Source: JAIRMO01 sp046533115 (GTDB lineage Bacteria > Spirochaetota > Spirochaetia > Treponematales > Breznakiellaceae). From it: a DNA stretch of 64,000 bases. Under the pieces are notes generated by a model. It did not search any database. It was not told the origin of the DNA and saw only the letters and a program-made list of their open reading frames with translations. The stretch covers positions 248,001-312,000 of the forward strand of contig NZ_JAJQRC010000001.1 of NCBI RefSeq assembly GCF_046533115.1. Direction: 5' to 3'. The number at the start of each line of letters is the position of its first letter. The first letter of the stretch is position 1. The position numbers and the translations under genes were made by a program. Shown here in pieces: positions 18,497 through 27,275 of the stretch.

Positions 18497-20212
18497 CTAA
18501 TTGGTACCCTTAGACTTTAAAAAATCTCCCAGGGTATACTTGGAATCCTCCGCCTCCTCCGCCGCCATATAACGGGAAAGTTCGTCCCGCTGAACCTTTT
18601 TTTGATAATCCCTGATTGAGAAGGCTACCATTGATTTTTCAGGCTGCAATTCCAGAACCACTGCCTTTATCTTGTCTCCAACCTGATATTTTTTAAGAGC
18701 CTCATCGGGATTTTCTTCCCGGTTCTCCGGGAGGTTTGATTTGTGGATAAGTCCTTCGATACCGCCGGGGACTTTAACAAAAATACCAAAATCCTTGATA
18801 GAAGACACTTCTCCTTCGACTAAACTTCCGGGTTTATAGGTTTTGGCAAAACTTTGCCAGGGATCTTCCGAAAGCTGTTTGATTCCAAGCCGTATATGGT
18901 GGTTTTCCTGGTCCACATCGATAACCATTACCTCCACCTCCTGGCCCACCGAGAGTTCGCTGCCGGGACGTTTCTTTTTGGTCCAGGAAAGATCATCCCC
19001 ATGAAGGAAGCCGTCGATCCCCTCTTCCAGGTTGACAAAAGCCCCCGCATTGGTAATTTTTACGACCTTGCGGGAAAGCCTTGTACCCACGGGGTACTTT
19101 TCATTGATATCGTTCCATGGATTGGTGGTGACCTGTTTCAGCCCCAGGGACACCCTCCCCGCCTGGAGATCATATCCCAGGATCATACATTCCACTTCAT
19201 CCCCAATGGCCAAAACTTCGCCGGGCTTCTGGATCTTCCGTACCCAGGAAAATTCCGAAATATGGGCTAAACCTTCGATGCCTTCCTCAAGCTCAATAAA
19301 GGCGCCGAAATCGGTTAATTTAGTTACCCTGCCCTTGACGATGTCATTGACATGGTATTTATCCTCAAAATGCACCCAGGGATCATCGGTAAAATGTTTG
19401 AGGGATAAGTTAATCCGTTTTTCCACCGGATCGATTCTGATAACCTTTAGGCGTATCTCCTGGCCTTTTTTTACAAAGTCCTTGGGCCGGGTTACATGGC
19501 CCCAGCTCATATCGTTGATATGGAGCAACCCGTCGAATCCCCCCAGATCAATAAAAGCGCCAAAGGAGGTAAAACTCTTTACCGTCCCGACAACCTCAGC
19601 GCCTATGGGGGTATTCACAAAGAAATCGGCCCGTTTACGCTCAATTTCTTCTTCGATCCATTTACGGCGGTTTATCACGATATTGACTTTACCGTCGGAA
19701 TAAAGCCGCTCCACATAAAAAGAAGTCTTTATTCCCAGGAGTTTTTCCGGTTTATCGACCTTTTGGGCGTCTGATTGACTTATGGGGAGGAAGGCCCGTA
19801 CTCCGGCCCCCAGATCCACGTCGTATCCGCCCTTAACCAGCTTTTCGATGGTTCCCTCAATAACCGTATGATCCTGAAAAGCCTGCCGGAGATTTTTCCA
19901 AAACAACTTAACATCCGCTTTTTGCTTGGAAACAATCACTTCTCCATGTTTATTCTCTTTGGTAATGAGAATAACCGAAACCACATCCCCGACATTGGGG
20001 ATTTCGGTAAATTCCGCAATGGGAATCTTTCCCTCCGATTTGTAGCCCACATCGATAAAGACCTGGTCTGGGGTAACCTGGATAACAGATCCGTCGACCA
20101 GTTGTCCTTCTTCGAGCTGTTCAAGGGATTTAAGATACTCTTCCTGTAATTGTGTTTGGATATTGTCCGCGGAATTTTTAGACTCATCCATTTCCACTTC
20201 CATCTGAGCCAT
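18497..20212 (-). CDS. rpsA: Ribosomal protein S1
   Basis: About six S1/OB-fold repeats are visible, each with the pattern G-x-V-x-x-(I/L)-x-x-F-G-A-F-(V/I) (for example VKSFTSFGAFIDLGGFDGLL and VTKLTDFGAFIELEEGIEGL). The 571 aa length is close to the standard protein. It binds mRNA to the 30S subunit and aids initiation. It lies 9 bases after cmk, the common cmk-rpsA pairing. Confidence 0.95.
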   Translation of the reverse strand: MAQMEVEMDESKNSADNIQTQLQEEYLKSLEQLEEGQLVDGSVIQVTPDQVFIDVGYKSEGKIPIAEFTEIPNVGDVVSVILITKENKHGEVIVSKQKADVKLFWKNLRQAFQDHTVIEGTIEKLVKGGYDVDLGAGVRAFLPISQSDAQKVDKPEKLLGIKTSFYVERLYSDGKVNIVINRRKWIEEEIERKRADFFVNTPIGAEVVGTVKSFTSFGAFIDLGGFDGLLHINDMSWGHVTRPKDFVKKGQEIRLKVIRIDPVEKRINLSLKHFTDDPWVHFEDKYHVNDIVKGRVTKLTDFGAFIELEEGIEGLAHISEFSWVRKIQKPGEVLAIGDEVECMILGYDLQAGRVSLGLKQVTTNPWNDINEKYPVGTRLSRKVVKITNAGAFVNLEEGIDGFLHGDDLSWTKKKRPGSELSVGQEVEVMVIDVDQENHHIRLGIKQLSEDPWQSFAKTYKPGSLVEGEVSSIKDFGIFVKVPGGIEGLIHKSNLPENREENPDEALKKYQVGDKIKAVVLELQPEKSMVAFSIRDYQKKVQRDELSRYMAAEEAEDSKYTLGDFLKSKGTN

Positions 20213-20221
20213 GGTTGATCC

Positions 20222-20854
20222 TTATAACTGTATTTTCTCTATTAATTTGTCATAAACTTGACTTATGGTCAAGTACGAAGTATCAAAATAAATTACTTCC
20301 GGGGCAATTTTAAGGCTTCCTTCGGCTTTATTTTTATCAATTTCATCCCGTTCCAGGATGGCGCGTTTTATTTCTTCAAGGCTGAGTTTGGAAACCCCCT
20401 GGTCATACCGCCTTTGGGCACGGGCATCCGCCGAAGCGTCCAGAAAAAAGCGGTATTCCGCCTGGGGAAAGACCACGGTGGTCATATCCCTCCCCTCCAC
20501 CACCACGTTAAGTCCCTCGGCGAGCTTCCGGATAAGATCGTTTACCACGTGCCGGATGGGAACAATGGCGGATAGGGGGGCGGAATACCGGTCGATCTCG
20601 TCGGTATGGAGGAGGGAGACCACATTTTCCCCTTCCAGGTATACATCGTCGTTCCGGTAGTCAATCCGGGCTTTTTTCGCGTATTCCAGCGCCTTTTTTT
20701 CGTCCGTGGGATTGATATTATTCCGCAAACACCCCAGGGTAATGGCCCGGTAAAGGTTCCCCGAATTAATATAGGTAAACCCAAGACCCGCCGCTACCAG
20801 CCTGGCGATGGTACTTTTTCCTGCCCCTGCCGGTCCGTCTATGGCAATAACCAT
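20222..20854 (-). CDS. cmk: Cytidylate kinase
   Basis: This enzyme phosphorylates CMP and dCMP to the diphosphates. The P-loop IDGPAGAGKSTIARLVA is at the very N-terminus, followed by the GFTYINSGNLYRA substrate segment and the VVEGRDMTTVVFP and RFFLDASADARAQRR motifs. The 210 aa length is slightly short but complete. It lies between ruvA and rpsA on the same strand with 24-base and 9-base gaps. Confidence 0.94.
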   Translation of the reverse strand: MVIAIDGPAGAGKSTIARLVAAGLGFTYINSGNLYRAITLGCLRNNINPTDEKKALEYAKKARIDYRNDDVYLEGENVVSLLHTDEIDRYSAPLSAIVPIRHVVNDLIRKLAEGLNVVVEGRDMTTVVFPQAEYRFFLDASADARAQRRYDQGVSKLSLEEIKRAILERDEIDKNKAEGSLKIAPEVIYFDTSYLTISQVYDKLIEKIQL

Positions 20855-20878
20855 GCTCCTCCCCTCCTCCCTGGCCGG

Positions 20879-21469
20879 TCACATACCGCTGCTTAAATAC
20901 ATAATTGCCTGTTTAAAAAGCTGTTTTTCCTTTTCCGCTTCCGATACACCCGGGGTAAGGGCAGCCTCTGCCCTGCCTAGGGCCTCTACCGCCGCTTTTC
21001 GGTCATAACCCATGCCGATCAACGCCTCGGCCAACTCCCCGTAGACGGTCCGGGGCGCCTCCGCCGGGGAGGTGAGGCGGCCCTTTAAGGCCAGGATCAT
21101 CTTTTGGGCGGTTTTTTTCCCCAGCCCCGGTACCGCTTCAAGCCGGCCGAGGTCCTCATTTTCCAAGGCCCGCTCCAGTTCTTCCTGACCTATCCCCCCC
21201 ATGATCTTAATCGCCCCTTTGGGGCCTATCCCCTCTACCTTGAGGAGTTCCAGGAAGGTACTCCGGCGTTTATCATCGGAGAAGCCGAAAAGCCGCAGCT
21301 GATCCTCCCGGTGGTACAACCAGGTAAAAACCCTTCCCTCCTCTCCCACCGGGGGAAGCCGGCTTATATCCGTGGCGGGGACCGTAATATCCCATTCCAT
21401 GCTTCCGGAGAGGATATAGAGGGCATCGGCATGTTTTTCGGTAATAATTCCCCGAATGCTGTTGAACAT
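20879..21469 (-). CDS. ruvA: Holliday junction branch migration protein RuvA
   Basis: RuvA forms the tetramer that binds four-way junctions and loads RuvB. The N-terminal OB domain begins MFNSIRGIITEK. Two helix-hairpin-helix motifs follow (LLKVEGIGPKGAIKIMGG and LEAVPGLGKKTAQKMIL), then the flexible linker and the RuvB-binding C-terminal domain. The ATG at 21469 is preferred because GGAG lies 6 bases upstream and the OB fold begins there. ruvC ends 62 bases upstream; ruvB is not in the window. Confidence 0.94.
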   Translation of the reverse strand: MFNSIRGIITEKHADALYILSGSMEWDITVPATDISRLPPVGEEGRVFTWLYHREDQLRLFGFSDDKRRSTFLELLKVEGIGPKGAIKIMGGIGQEELERALENEDLGRLEAVPGLGKKTAQKMILALKGRLTSPAEAPRTVYGELAEALIGMGYDRKAAVEALGRAEAALTPGVSEAEKEKQLFKQAIMYLSSGM

Positions 21470-21530
21470 ATCTCCACTATACCCCAGCGGAAGGGCCCAT
21501 TTCAAGGAGTTTCCGGGGATTCTGTTTTCC

Positions 21531-22097
21531 TTAAAATAAGGATGAATGGGCGCAGCATACCGCCGCCCCCAGGGCATCCGCGGCATGATCCGGGGTGGGG
21601 ATGGCCGCCAGTCCCAGGATCAAACGAACCATTTCCTGAATTTGCCCTTTGTCCGCGCTCCCCCTGCCCACCACGGCCTGCTTGATTAAGCGGGGGGTAA
21701 ACTCCCTGACCGGTATTTCCCGTTCCGCCAGGGCCATAGCGAGTACCCCCCGGGCTTCGGCTACCGGCATGGCGCTGGTGATGTTCCGGCCAAAATAGAG
21801 GGTCTCGATGGCGGACTCCCCGGGTTTATACATATCCAATACGGAGCAAAAGGCTTTATAAATACAAAAAAGCCGTTCCGCTCCGGAACGGTCCGGGTGA
21901 GTTTCAATACAACCATGGGCAACATAAATAAGCCGCTGCCCATCAAAATCAACAATGCCCCAGCCGGAAGCGGCCAGTCCGGGGTCAATTCCAATGATCC
22001 GCCGGACCCGGCCTCCTGATATCCCCGGGGCCGGTAGAACCCTCGGCCCTTCCGCGGATTCAAACTCCGGAGGCGGGTTTTTTCTATTCCGCTTCAA
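21531..22097 (-). CDS. ruvC: Crossover junction endodeoxyribonuclease RuvC
   Basis: This nuclease resolves Holliday junctions. The core begins RRIIGIDPGLAASGWG with the first catalytic Asp. SAIETLYFGRN carries the second acid, and the final acids are in TPDHAADALGAA. RuvC proteins normally start at the IGIDPG strand, but here the codon before it is GTC and no ATG, GTG or TTG lies close by. The nearest in-frame standard start is TTG at 22097, inside the end of yebC, which adds a Pro-rich 30-residue N-tail. An AGGAGG at about 22019 suggests initiation nearer the core from an unusual codon. Confidence 0.85.
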   Translation of the reverse strand: MKRNRKNPPPEFESAEGPRVLPAPGISGGRVRRIIGIDPGLAASGWGIVDFDGQRLIYVAHGCIETHPDRSGAERLFCIYKAFCSVLDMYKPGESAIETLYFGRNITSAMPVAEARGVLAMALAEREIPVREFTPRLIKQAVVGRGSADKGQIQEMVRLILGLAAIPTPDHAADALGAAVCCAHSSLF

Positions 22098-22824
22098 AAC
22101 CTTCGGGGATTTCAATATTGGAATATACGTTCTGCACGTCGTCGTTTTCTTCGAGCCTATCAATCAAGCGCAGGATTTTTGCGGTGGCATCATTGTCCAG
22201 GGTTACTCCCACTTCGGGAACCATGCTGATTTCGGCGTTGAGGGTTTCCAGCCCCTTCTCGTTCAGGGCGTTTAAGACCGTCTCAAAATCCTCGGGGACG
22301 GTGGTAACCTCAATGATCCCATCGGAAAGGGCCACATCCTCCGCCCCTCCCTCCAGGGCAGCCTCCATAATCTGATCTTCGGTGTACTTTTCCCCGTCAA
22401 AGGTAATGATGCCCTGCCGTTTAAAAAGCCGGGACACGGCGCCGGCGGTAGCCAGGTTACCGCCCGCCCGGGTCAGGATATTCCGCACATCTGCGGCGGC
22501 CCGGTTTTTGTTATCCGTAAGGACTTCGATTAGAATCGCCACTCCCCCCGGGGCATAGGCCTCGTAGGTAAGTTCTTCGTAATTGACCCCTTCCAGCTCC
22601 CCGGTACCCTTCTTGATAGCCCGGTCGATATTATCCTTAGGCATATTTGCCCCCCGGGCCTTTAAAACAGCGGTTCTTAACCGGGGGTTACCCTCAGGAT
22701 CACCCCCGCCCATTCGGGCGGCAATAGAAATTTCTTTAATCAGCTTGGTGAACATTTGGCCGCGTTTTGCGTCCGCGGCGCCCTTCTTGTGTTTAATAGT
22801 CGCCCATTTACTGTGGCCGGACAT
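22084..22824 (-). CDS. YebC/PmpR-family regulator
   Basis: Begins MSGHSKWATIKHKKGAAD, the invariant N-terminus of the family, and continues with RMGGGDPEGNPRLR and the GGVAILIEVLTDNKNR block. At 246 aa it is standard length. Members act as transcription regulators (PmpR) or as helpers for ribosomes stalled at proline stretches. The ATG at 22824 has AAGGAG 6 bases upstream; longer upstream readings have no such site. The yebC-ruvC-ruvA neighbourhood is widespread. Confidence 0.93.
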   Translation of the reverse strand: MSGHSKWATIKHKKGAADAKRGQMFTKLIKEISIAARMGGGDPEGNPRLRTAVLKARGANMPKDNIDRAIKKGTGELEGVNYEELTYEAYAPGGVAILIEVLTDNKNRAAADVRNILTRAGGNLATAGAVSRLFKRQGIITFDGEKYTEDQIMEAALEGGAEDVALSDGIIEVTTVPEDFETVLNALNEKGLETLNAEISMVPEVGVTLDNDATAKILRLIDRLEENDDVQNVYSNIEIPEGFEAE

Positions 22825-22949
22825 GATAACTCCTTCTCCTGGATACGAATTTTCCGTACCCCTTTTATTTAGCATACGGGGTGTATACTCCCCGTACTTA
22901 AAACTTCTATAAAACTGAAGTTTTGGGAATGCAGCGATAACCTTCAAAT

Positions 22950-23183
22950 TTACCGGGTTTCAAATTTACCGGTCTGCATAGCCTTTTCAATAGCATCTTT
23001 CACTAAACGATCGTACCATTCGTAGGTGAAGGGCTGTTTTGTCCTGATCACCGGTTTTAACGATAATTCCAGCTGATCTTTGCAGGATTCACAGAGCTCC
23101 CTATGGGCTAAATGAAAATAATTACGTCCCGCCACCGGTTGGGATATGTTTTTTTTGCAAACATCACAGGTTAAGGTCTTCAT
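22950..23183 (-). CDS. Small protein with two CxxC zinc knuckles
   Basis: A 77-residue protein with CDVC near the N-terminus and CESC about 26 residues later, likely binding one zinc ion. The C-terminal half is helical and charged. No named family is recognised. The start at 23183 is set by AAGGAG six bases upstream; the ATG two codons earlier directly abuts that site. It lies upstream of yebC on the same strand, after a 125-base gap. Confidence 0.7.
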   Translation of the reverse strand: MKTLTCDVCKKNISQPVAGRNYFHLAHRELCESCKDQLELSLKPVIRTKQPFTYEWYDRLVKDAIEKAMQTGKFETR

Positions 23184-23209
23184 TACCATCTCCTTATTAT
23201 GACGAATCG

Positions 23210-23360
23210 GGCTTGTCTCAAAATCCGGTTAAAACCGGCTTGAGAAAAAGCGGTCTAAAAGCCCAAATTAAGCCCGCCCGCTTTTCCCTTTAAATTTAAG
23301 GCCGCTTGACAAGCACGGCGTATATTTCAAAATTTGACCTTCTGAAACAAGCTCTATTTT
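23210..23360. repeat. Imperfect dispersed intergenic repeat, copy 2
   Basis: This fills most of the 319-base gap between the small zinc protein and neuB. It shares with 4840-5003 the accgg..TTG.GAAAA.GCGG block, AAATTTAAGG followed by CGCTTG, and TTTCAAAATTTGACC. The segment contains the self-complementary CCGGTTAAAACCGG. The rest of the gap (23361-23502) is AT-rich and no gene is seen in it. Confidence 0.5.
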
Positions 23361-23502
23361 ATAATATCCTAATAAGTTTAAAATGTCGAGATATTATCAG
23401 GGATTTAAAAAAAATATATTGAAGCTTTTTTAAAAATGTCCCCTTTTGAAAAAAGCTCTATTTCCATCCCTCAAAACGACCGATTATAGGGGAAGATACC
23501 CG

Positions 23503-24621
23503 ATGAAACCTAGAAACGATCCCCCCCATTTTATCATCAATACCATCCCCTATAACCGGAAAAAGGTACTGATCATCGCCGAATTAGGTACCTCCCATGG
23601 CGCGGACCCGATAAAAGCCAAAGAGCTGATCGATGCCGCGGCCAAAGCCGGGGCGGATGGTATAAAATTTCAAATTGTTTATGCCGATGAGATCCTCCAT
23701 CCCAATACCGGTGAAGTTACCCTGCCCGGCGGAAAGATCCGCCTCTATGACCGGTTTAAACAACTTGAAACAAGCCCGGATTTTTACGCGGAATTAAAGG
23801 AATATGTGGAATCCCGGGGACTTTTGTTTCTGGCAACCCCCTTTGGCCTCCGAAGCGCCCGGGAGTTACGGGCCTTGCATCCGCAGATCCTCAAGGTCGC
23901 TTCGCCGGAACTCAACTATACCGCCCTGCTTGGTGAATTGGCTTCGTATCGTATACCGATGATGCTCTCCACCGGCGTATCCAAACTGGCGGATATTGAG
24001 GCCGCCCTGGATATTACCGGTCACGACCAGGTCTGTCTGCTCCACTGTGTTACCTCCTATCCCGCGCCGGAACGGGATTATAACCTCCGGGTCCTTCCGA
24101 ATCTCGGCGTCCTCTTTGGGGTGAGTATGGGGATAAGCGATCACAGCCCGGATCCGGAGTTGGTTCCCGCCCTGGCCGTGGCTATGGGGGCGGCGGTGAT
24201 TGAAAAACATTTCTGCCTGTCCAGGAACGATCCGGGACTTGATGACCCCATAGCCCTTCCTCCGGCGGAATTTTTCCGGATGACCGGGACCATTCGACGG
24301 GCCTCATCCATGGAAACCGGGGATATCGCGGACGCCCTCTCTAAAGAGCGGGGTAGCGAAATAGTGGAAGCCATCCTGGGGGACGGGGTCAAGCGGCTTG
24401 CCCCTTCGGAGGCGGCCAATTATGAAAAAACCAACCGCTCGATCCATGCCGTCCATGATATTCCCCGGGGAAAGATCATACATCCCGGGGATCTGGCCAT
24501 CCTGCGGACAGAAAAAATACTCCGTCCCGGCCTGTCCCCTTCCTGGGAACCCCAGTTATACGGCAGAAAAGCCCTGAATTTTATTCCCGCCGGTCAGGGG
24601 GTACGCTTTGAGGATATATAA
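23503..24621 (+). CDS. NeuB/SpsE-type sialic-acid-family synthase
   Basis: Condenses phosphoenolpyruvate with an N-acetylhexosamine to make a nine-carbon sugar acid. The TIM-barrel part shows ELGTSHGADPIKAKELI, GADGIKFQIVYADEI, LLHCVTSYPAP and GISDHSPDPELVPALAVAMG. A C-terminal SAF (antifreeze-like) domain begins NRSIHAVHDIPRGKIIHPGD. The 372-residue reading from ATG at 23503 (GGGGAAG seven bases upstream) is full length. It stands alone here without cytidylyltransferase or epimerase partners, so the exact sugar (sialic, legionaminic or pseudaminic) cannot be told. Confidence 0.87.
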   Translation: MKPRNDPPHFIINTIPYNRKKVLIIAELGTSHGADPIKAKELIDAAAKAGADGIKFQIVYADEILHPNTGEVTLPGGKIRLYDRFKQLETSPDFYAELKEYVESRGLLFLATPFGLRSARELRALHPQILKVASPELNYTALLGELASYRIPMMLSTGVSKLADIEAALDITGHDQVCLLHCVTSYPAPERDYNLRVLPNLGVLFGVSMGISDHSPDPELVPALAVAMGAAVIEKHFCLSRNDPGLDDPIALPPAEFFRMTGTIRRASSMETGDIADALSKERGSEIVEAILGDGVKRLAPSEAANYEKTNRSIHAVHDIPRGKIIHPGDLAILRTEKILRPGLSPSWEPQLYGRKALNFIPAGQGVRFEDI

Positions 24622-25065
24622 TCGACCGTAAAGAACGCCGCTTTTTAGCCCCCGGTAGCATCCCTTGAAAAATTTCTAAATATCGACAAAAATATACTTA
24701 TAGAAATTGAGGCTTTTTCCTATATTTAGTTAATTTGTCTTTTAAAATCATGGCCCGGGTGGGTTATAGGATTTTGAAGGGGCCCCAATTTTTTCACTTG
24801 AGTCAATTTCAATTCTTGGTTATTTTAAAATTAGGGATATTTCCCCCAATTAACTGGGTTTTGGAGATGGTTCGTGGTTTGTGAAAACCGGACATGAGAC
24901 TGCTTTTTTTGAGATTTTTTCCAAAACCAACCGAGGTTTCGGAGAAGTTTTTTGTTTTATCGCCAATGAACCTTGATTCGCCGGCGATGAAATTGTAATG
25001 TTTTAGCGGAAATTGTTTGGAAACCGAAGGGTCCGGACAATTCCAATAAATTTGGAGCATATGAT
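24622..25065. other. 444-base gap, no gene recognised
   Basis: AT-rich, with a segment near 24916-24946 (TTTTCCAAAACCAACCGAGG) that resembles the loop side of the hairpin at 52332-52369, so it may be a worn copy of the same intergenic repeat. I see no convincing promoter or RNA. Confidence 0.4.
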
Positions 25066-25881
25066 ATGGCAAATTCTCTGACCGGACCGGCTCACTATTT
25101 AGAGAAATTTGGCGATCAGAGTGTCGTATGTAATAAATTCGCTTTAAACAAATTGGGGGTAGCCCAGGGGCAGTGTTTTTTAAAAATAGGTGAATATGTT
25201 ATTCTCTGTGTGCCCTTTCAATTTGGGTTTAAACGTTCATTGTTTTTCGCCTCCCTTTCAAAGCAGGAATTACTCTTTTTTAAGCGGTATGTAAATGAAA
25301 TTATAGGGCTTTCCATAACCTTTACCCGGGCCGGGAGGGGTGAACCGCTTAAATTTTTTATCCGCTGTAACCTGACTACCATAGGACATATGAAGGGAAG
25401 GGAAAATGTGGGGCTATTTGTGGTGGATTTTAAAAATACGCCTAATGATTTCGTTGTCATTATGGGGGAATTTTTGGAAAACCAGGAGCGGATGAAGGCC
25501 CAATATGAAGATTATGGCAAAACCGCTATACGAATAACCCCGTTAACCGCAAAAATGTTGGGCTACAATCTGTATGCCGCTGTTGTTGAACCGAATGCGG
25601 AGGTCCGGCGTATTCAAATTTCTAGTTTAAGTACCAAAACCATCGAACACCTGGAAGCGGCCGGTTCTTCCTACCGGTTCCCCGGAACCTCCGTGGCATA
25701 CCAGCTTTTCTTTAAAAAGCACCGGATCATCATTAGCGGTACCATTGTTTCCGTAGTCACCCTCCCCCAGGGTATCATAAAAACCGTCTCAACCCTGGCA
25801 TTTAGTCCGGAGCTGGTGGAAATAATAAATGATTATTGGTATAATTTTCATTCGAGCCCCGCGTTGGAAAAAGTCCGGTGA
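25066..25881 (+). CDS. Conserved-type hypothetical protein, possibly PilZ-like
   Basis: A soluble 271-residue protein without signal peptide or membrane helix. The N-terminal half alternates beta-like and aromatic segments. Residues about 165-255 (VRRIQISSLSTKTIEHL, then VAYQLFFKKHRIIISGTIVS) have the strand pattern of a PilZ barrel, but the RxxxR and D/NxSxxG c-di-GMP residues are not clear. Treponemes have several diverged PilZ-type proteins, so that is the best guess. The start is well set: TTTGGAG eight bases before the ATG. It precedes hisS by 55 bases. Confidence 0.6.
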   Translation: MANSLTGPAHYLEKFGDQSVVCNKFALNKLGVAQGQCFLKIGEYVILCVPFQFGFKRSLFFASLSKQELLFFKRYVNEIIGLSITFTRAGRGEPLKFFIRCNLTTIGHMKGRENVGLFVVDFKNTPNDFVVIMGEFLENQERMKAQYEDYGKTAIRITPLTAKMLGYNLYAAVVEPNAEVRRIQISSLSTKTIEHLEAAGSSYRFPGTSVAYQLFFKKHRIIISGTIVSVVTLPQGIIKTVSTLAFSPELVEIINDYWYNFHSSPALEKVR

Positions 25882-25936
25882 GTTTTTAAAATTTCCCCGG
25901 TGCCGGGGAAATCTGTTTTTCTGACGTGGGGTAGTT

Positions 25937-27241
25937 ATGGCTGACCTTATCACACCAAAAATACTTAAGGGGTTTCGGGATTTTTTACCGGGGGCGGAGA
26001 TTAAACGCCGGGATCTGGTTGAGCAGATAGAAAAGTCTTTTCGGGCCCATGGTTTTGTTCCCATTGATACGCCGGTATTGGAATATTCGGAGATACTCCT
26101 GGGAAAAGGAGGGGGGGAAACGGAAAAACAGATATACCGTTTCCATGATCACGGCGGCCGGGATGTGGCCCTGCGTTTTGATCTTACCGTACCCTTTGCC
26201 CGGTTTTTAGCGGAGCACCGGCCGGAACTTACCCTTCCCTTTAAGCGTTATCATATCGCCAAGGTGTGGCGGGGCGAAAACACCCAGCGGGGCAGATACC
26301 GGGAATTTACCCAATGTGACTTTGATATCGTGGGTAGTGACAGCCCCGCCGCGGATTTTGAGATCCTCCTGCTGATGCGGAATACCCTGTTGGCTGTCGG
26401 CGCCGGGGAGGCAACCATCCGCCTGAATCACCGGGGCTTTTTTAACCGGTTCCTTGCAAAAATCGATGCCGGAGAAAAATCGCCGGAAATTCTGCGGATC
26501 GTGGATAAACTTGCCAAAATAGGCAGAGACGAGACCGGGAAACTTCTGGCGGAGCTTTTGGGGGAAGAACGGGCCCGGGCGGTACTCGGCTATATTGAAA
26601 CCAAGGGTTCCTATGAGGATACGTTACAGGCTATGATCCGCTTTGTCGGGGAGGACACCCCCGAATCGGACCGGCTTTGGATGCTCCGCCGTTTTATGAA
26701 GGATACCGGAACCACCGCTTCCTTTATGCTGGATCCTTCTATTACCCGGGGACTTGATTATTATACCGGGGTGGTTTACGAAACCTTTTTGAATGGGCTC
26801 CCGGAGATAGGTTCGGTGTGTTCCGGCGGCCGTTATGATAATTTAGTGGGCTTGTATTCCCGGGAAAAGATCTCCGGGGTTGGTTCCTCTATCGGTTTAG
26901 ACCGGCTTATCGCCGCTTTAGAAACCCTGGAAATGACCGTGGAAAAAAACACCTACGCCCCCCTGGTGATTGCCTGTATCCGGGAAGAGGATGCCGGGGC
27001 ATATCAAAGTTTAGCCGCTAGATTTCGCGGGGCGGGCATTGCCTGTGAGGTGTTTTTTGAACCGATAAAGCTTACCCAGCAGTTTATTTTAGCGGAAAAA
27101 AAAGGCGCCCCATGGGTTGTCATCCCCGACGGAGCGGCCCCCCTTGACCGTCCGCTTACGCTGCGGGAAATCGCCCAACGGCAAAACCGGGAGGGTCTTT
27201 CCTGGGAAGAGGCGGCCCGGATCATACAAGAAGACCGGTAG
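25937..27241 (+). CDS. hisS: Histidyl-tRNA synthetase
   Basis: A class II aminoacyl-tRNA synthetase charging tRNA-His. Motif 1 and the ATP region are seen in the first 120 residues (IDTPVLEYSEILLGKGG, LRFDLTVPFARFLAEH), motif 2 as YREFTQCDFDIVG, and the histidine-binding signature as RGLDYYTGVVYET. The C-terminal anticodon-binding domain is present. The 434 aa length is normal. Confidence 0.95.
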   Translation: MADLITPKILKGFRDFLPGAEIKRRDLVEQIEKSFRAHGFVPIDTPVLEYSEILLGKGGGETEKQIYRFHDHGGRDVALRFDLTVPFARFLAEHRPELTLPFKRYHIAKVWRGENTQRGRYREFTQCDFDIVGSDSPAADFEILLLMRNTLLAVGAGEATIRLNHRGFFNRFLAKIDAGEKSPEILRIVDKLAKIGRDETGKLLAELLGEERARAVLGYIETKGSYEDTLQAMIRFVGEDTPESDRLWMLRRFMKDTGTTASFMLDPSITRGLDYYTGVVYETFLNGLPEIGSVCSGGRYDNLVGLYSREKISGVGSSIGLDRLIAALETLEMTVEKNTYAPLVIACIREEDAGAYQSLAARFRGAGIACEVFFEPIKLTQQFILAEKKGAPWVVIPDGAAPLDRPLTLREIAQRQNREGLSWEEAARIIQEDR

Positions 27242-27264
27242 GGCCCTCAAAACCTAAAGGCCCC
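27242..27264. terminator. Weak hairpin between convergent hisS and aminotransferase
   Basis: GGCC pairs with GGCC across a 15-base loop in the 34-base gap between two converging genes. The stem is short and no strong T-run is present. Confidence 0.3.
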
Positions 27265-27275
27265 CTTGCACCGGA

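Noticed and set aside
24809..25072. 87-codon minus-strand open frame in the gap before 25066
   Set aside because: Low-complexity composition, no ribosome site, overlaps the start region of a better gene.
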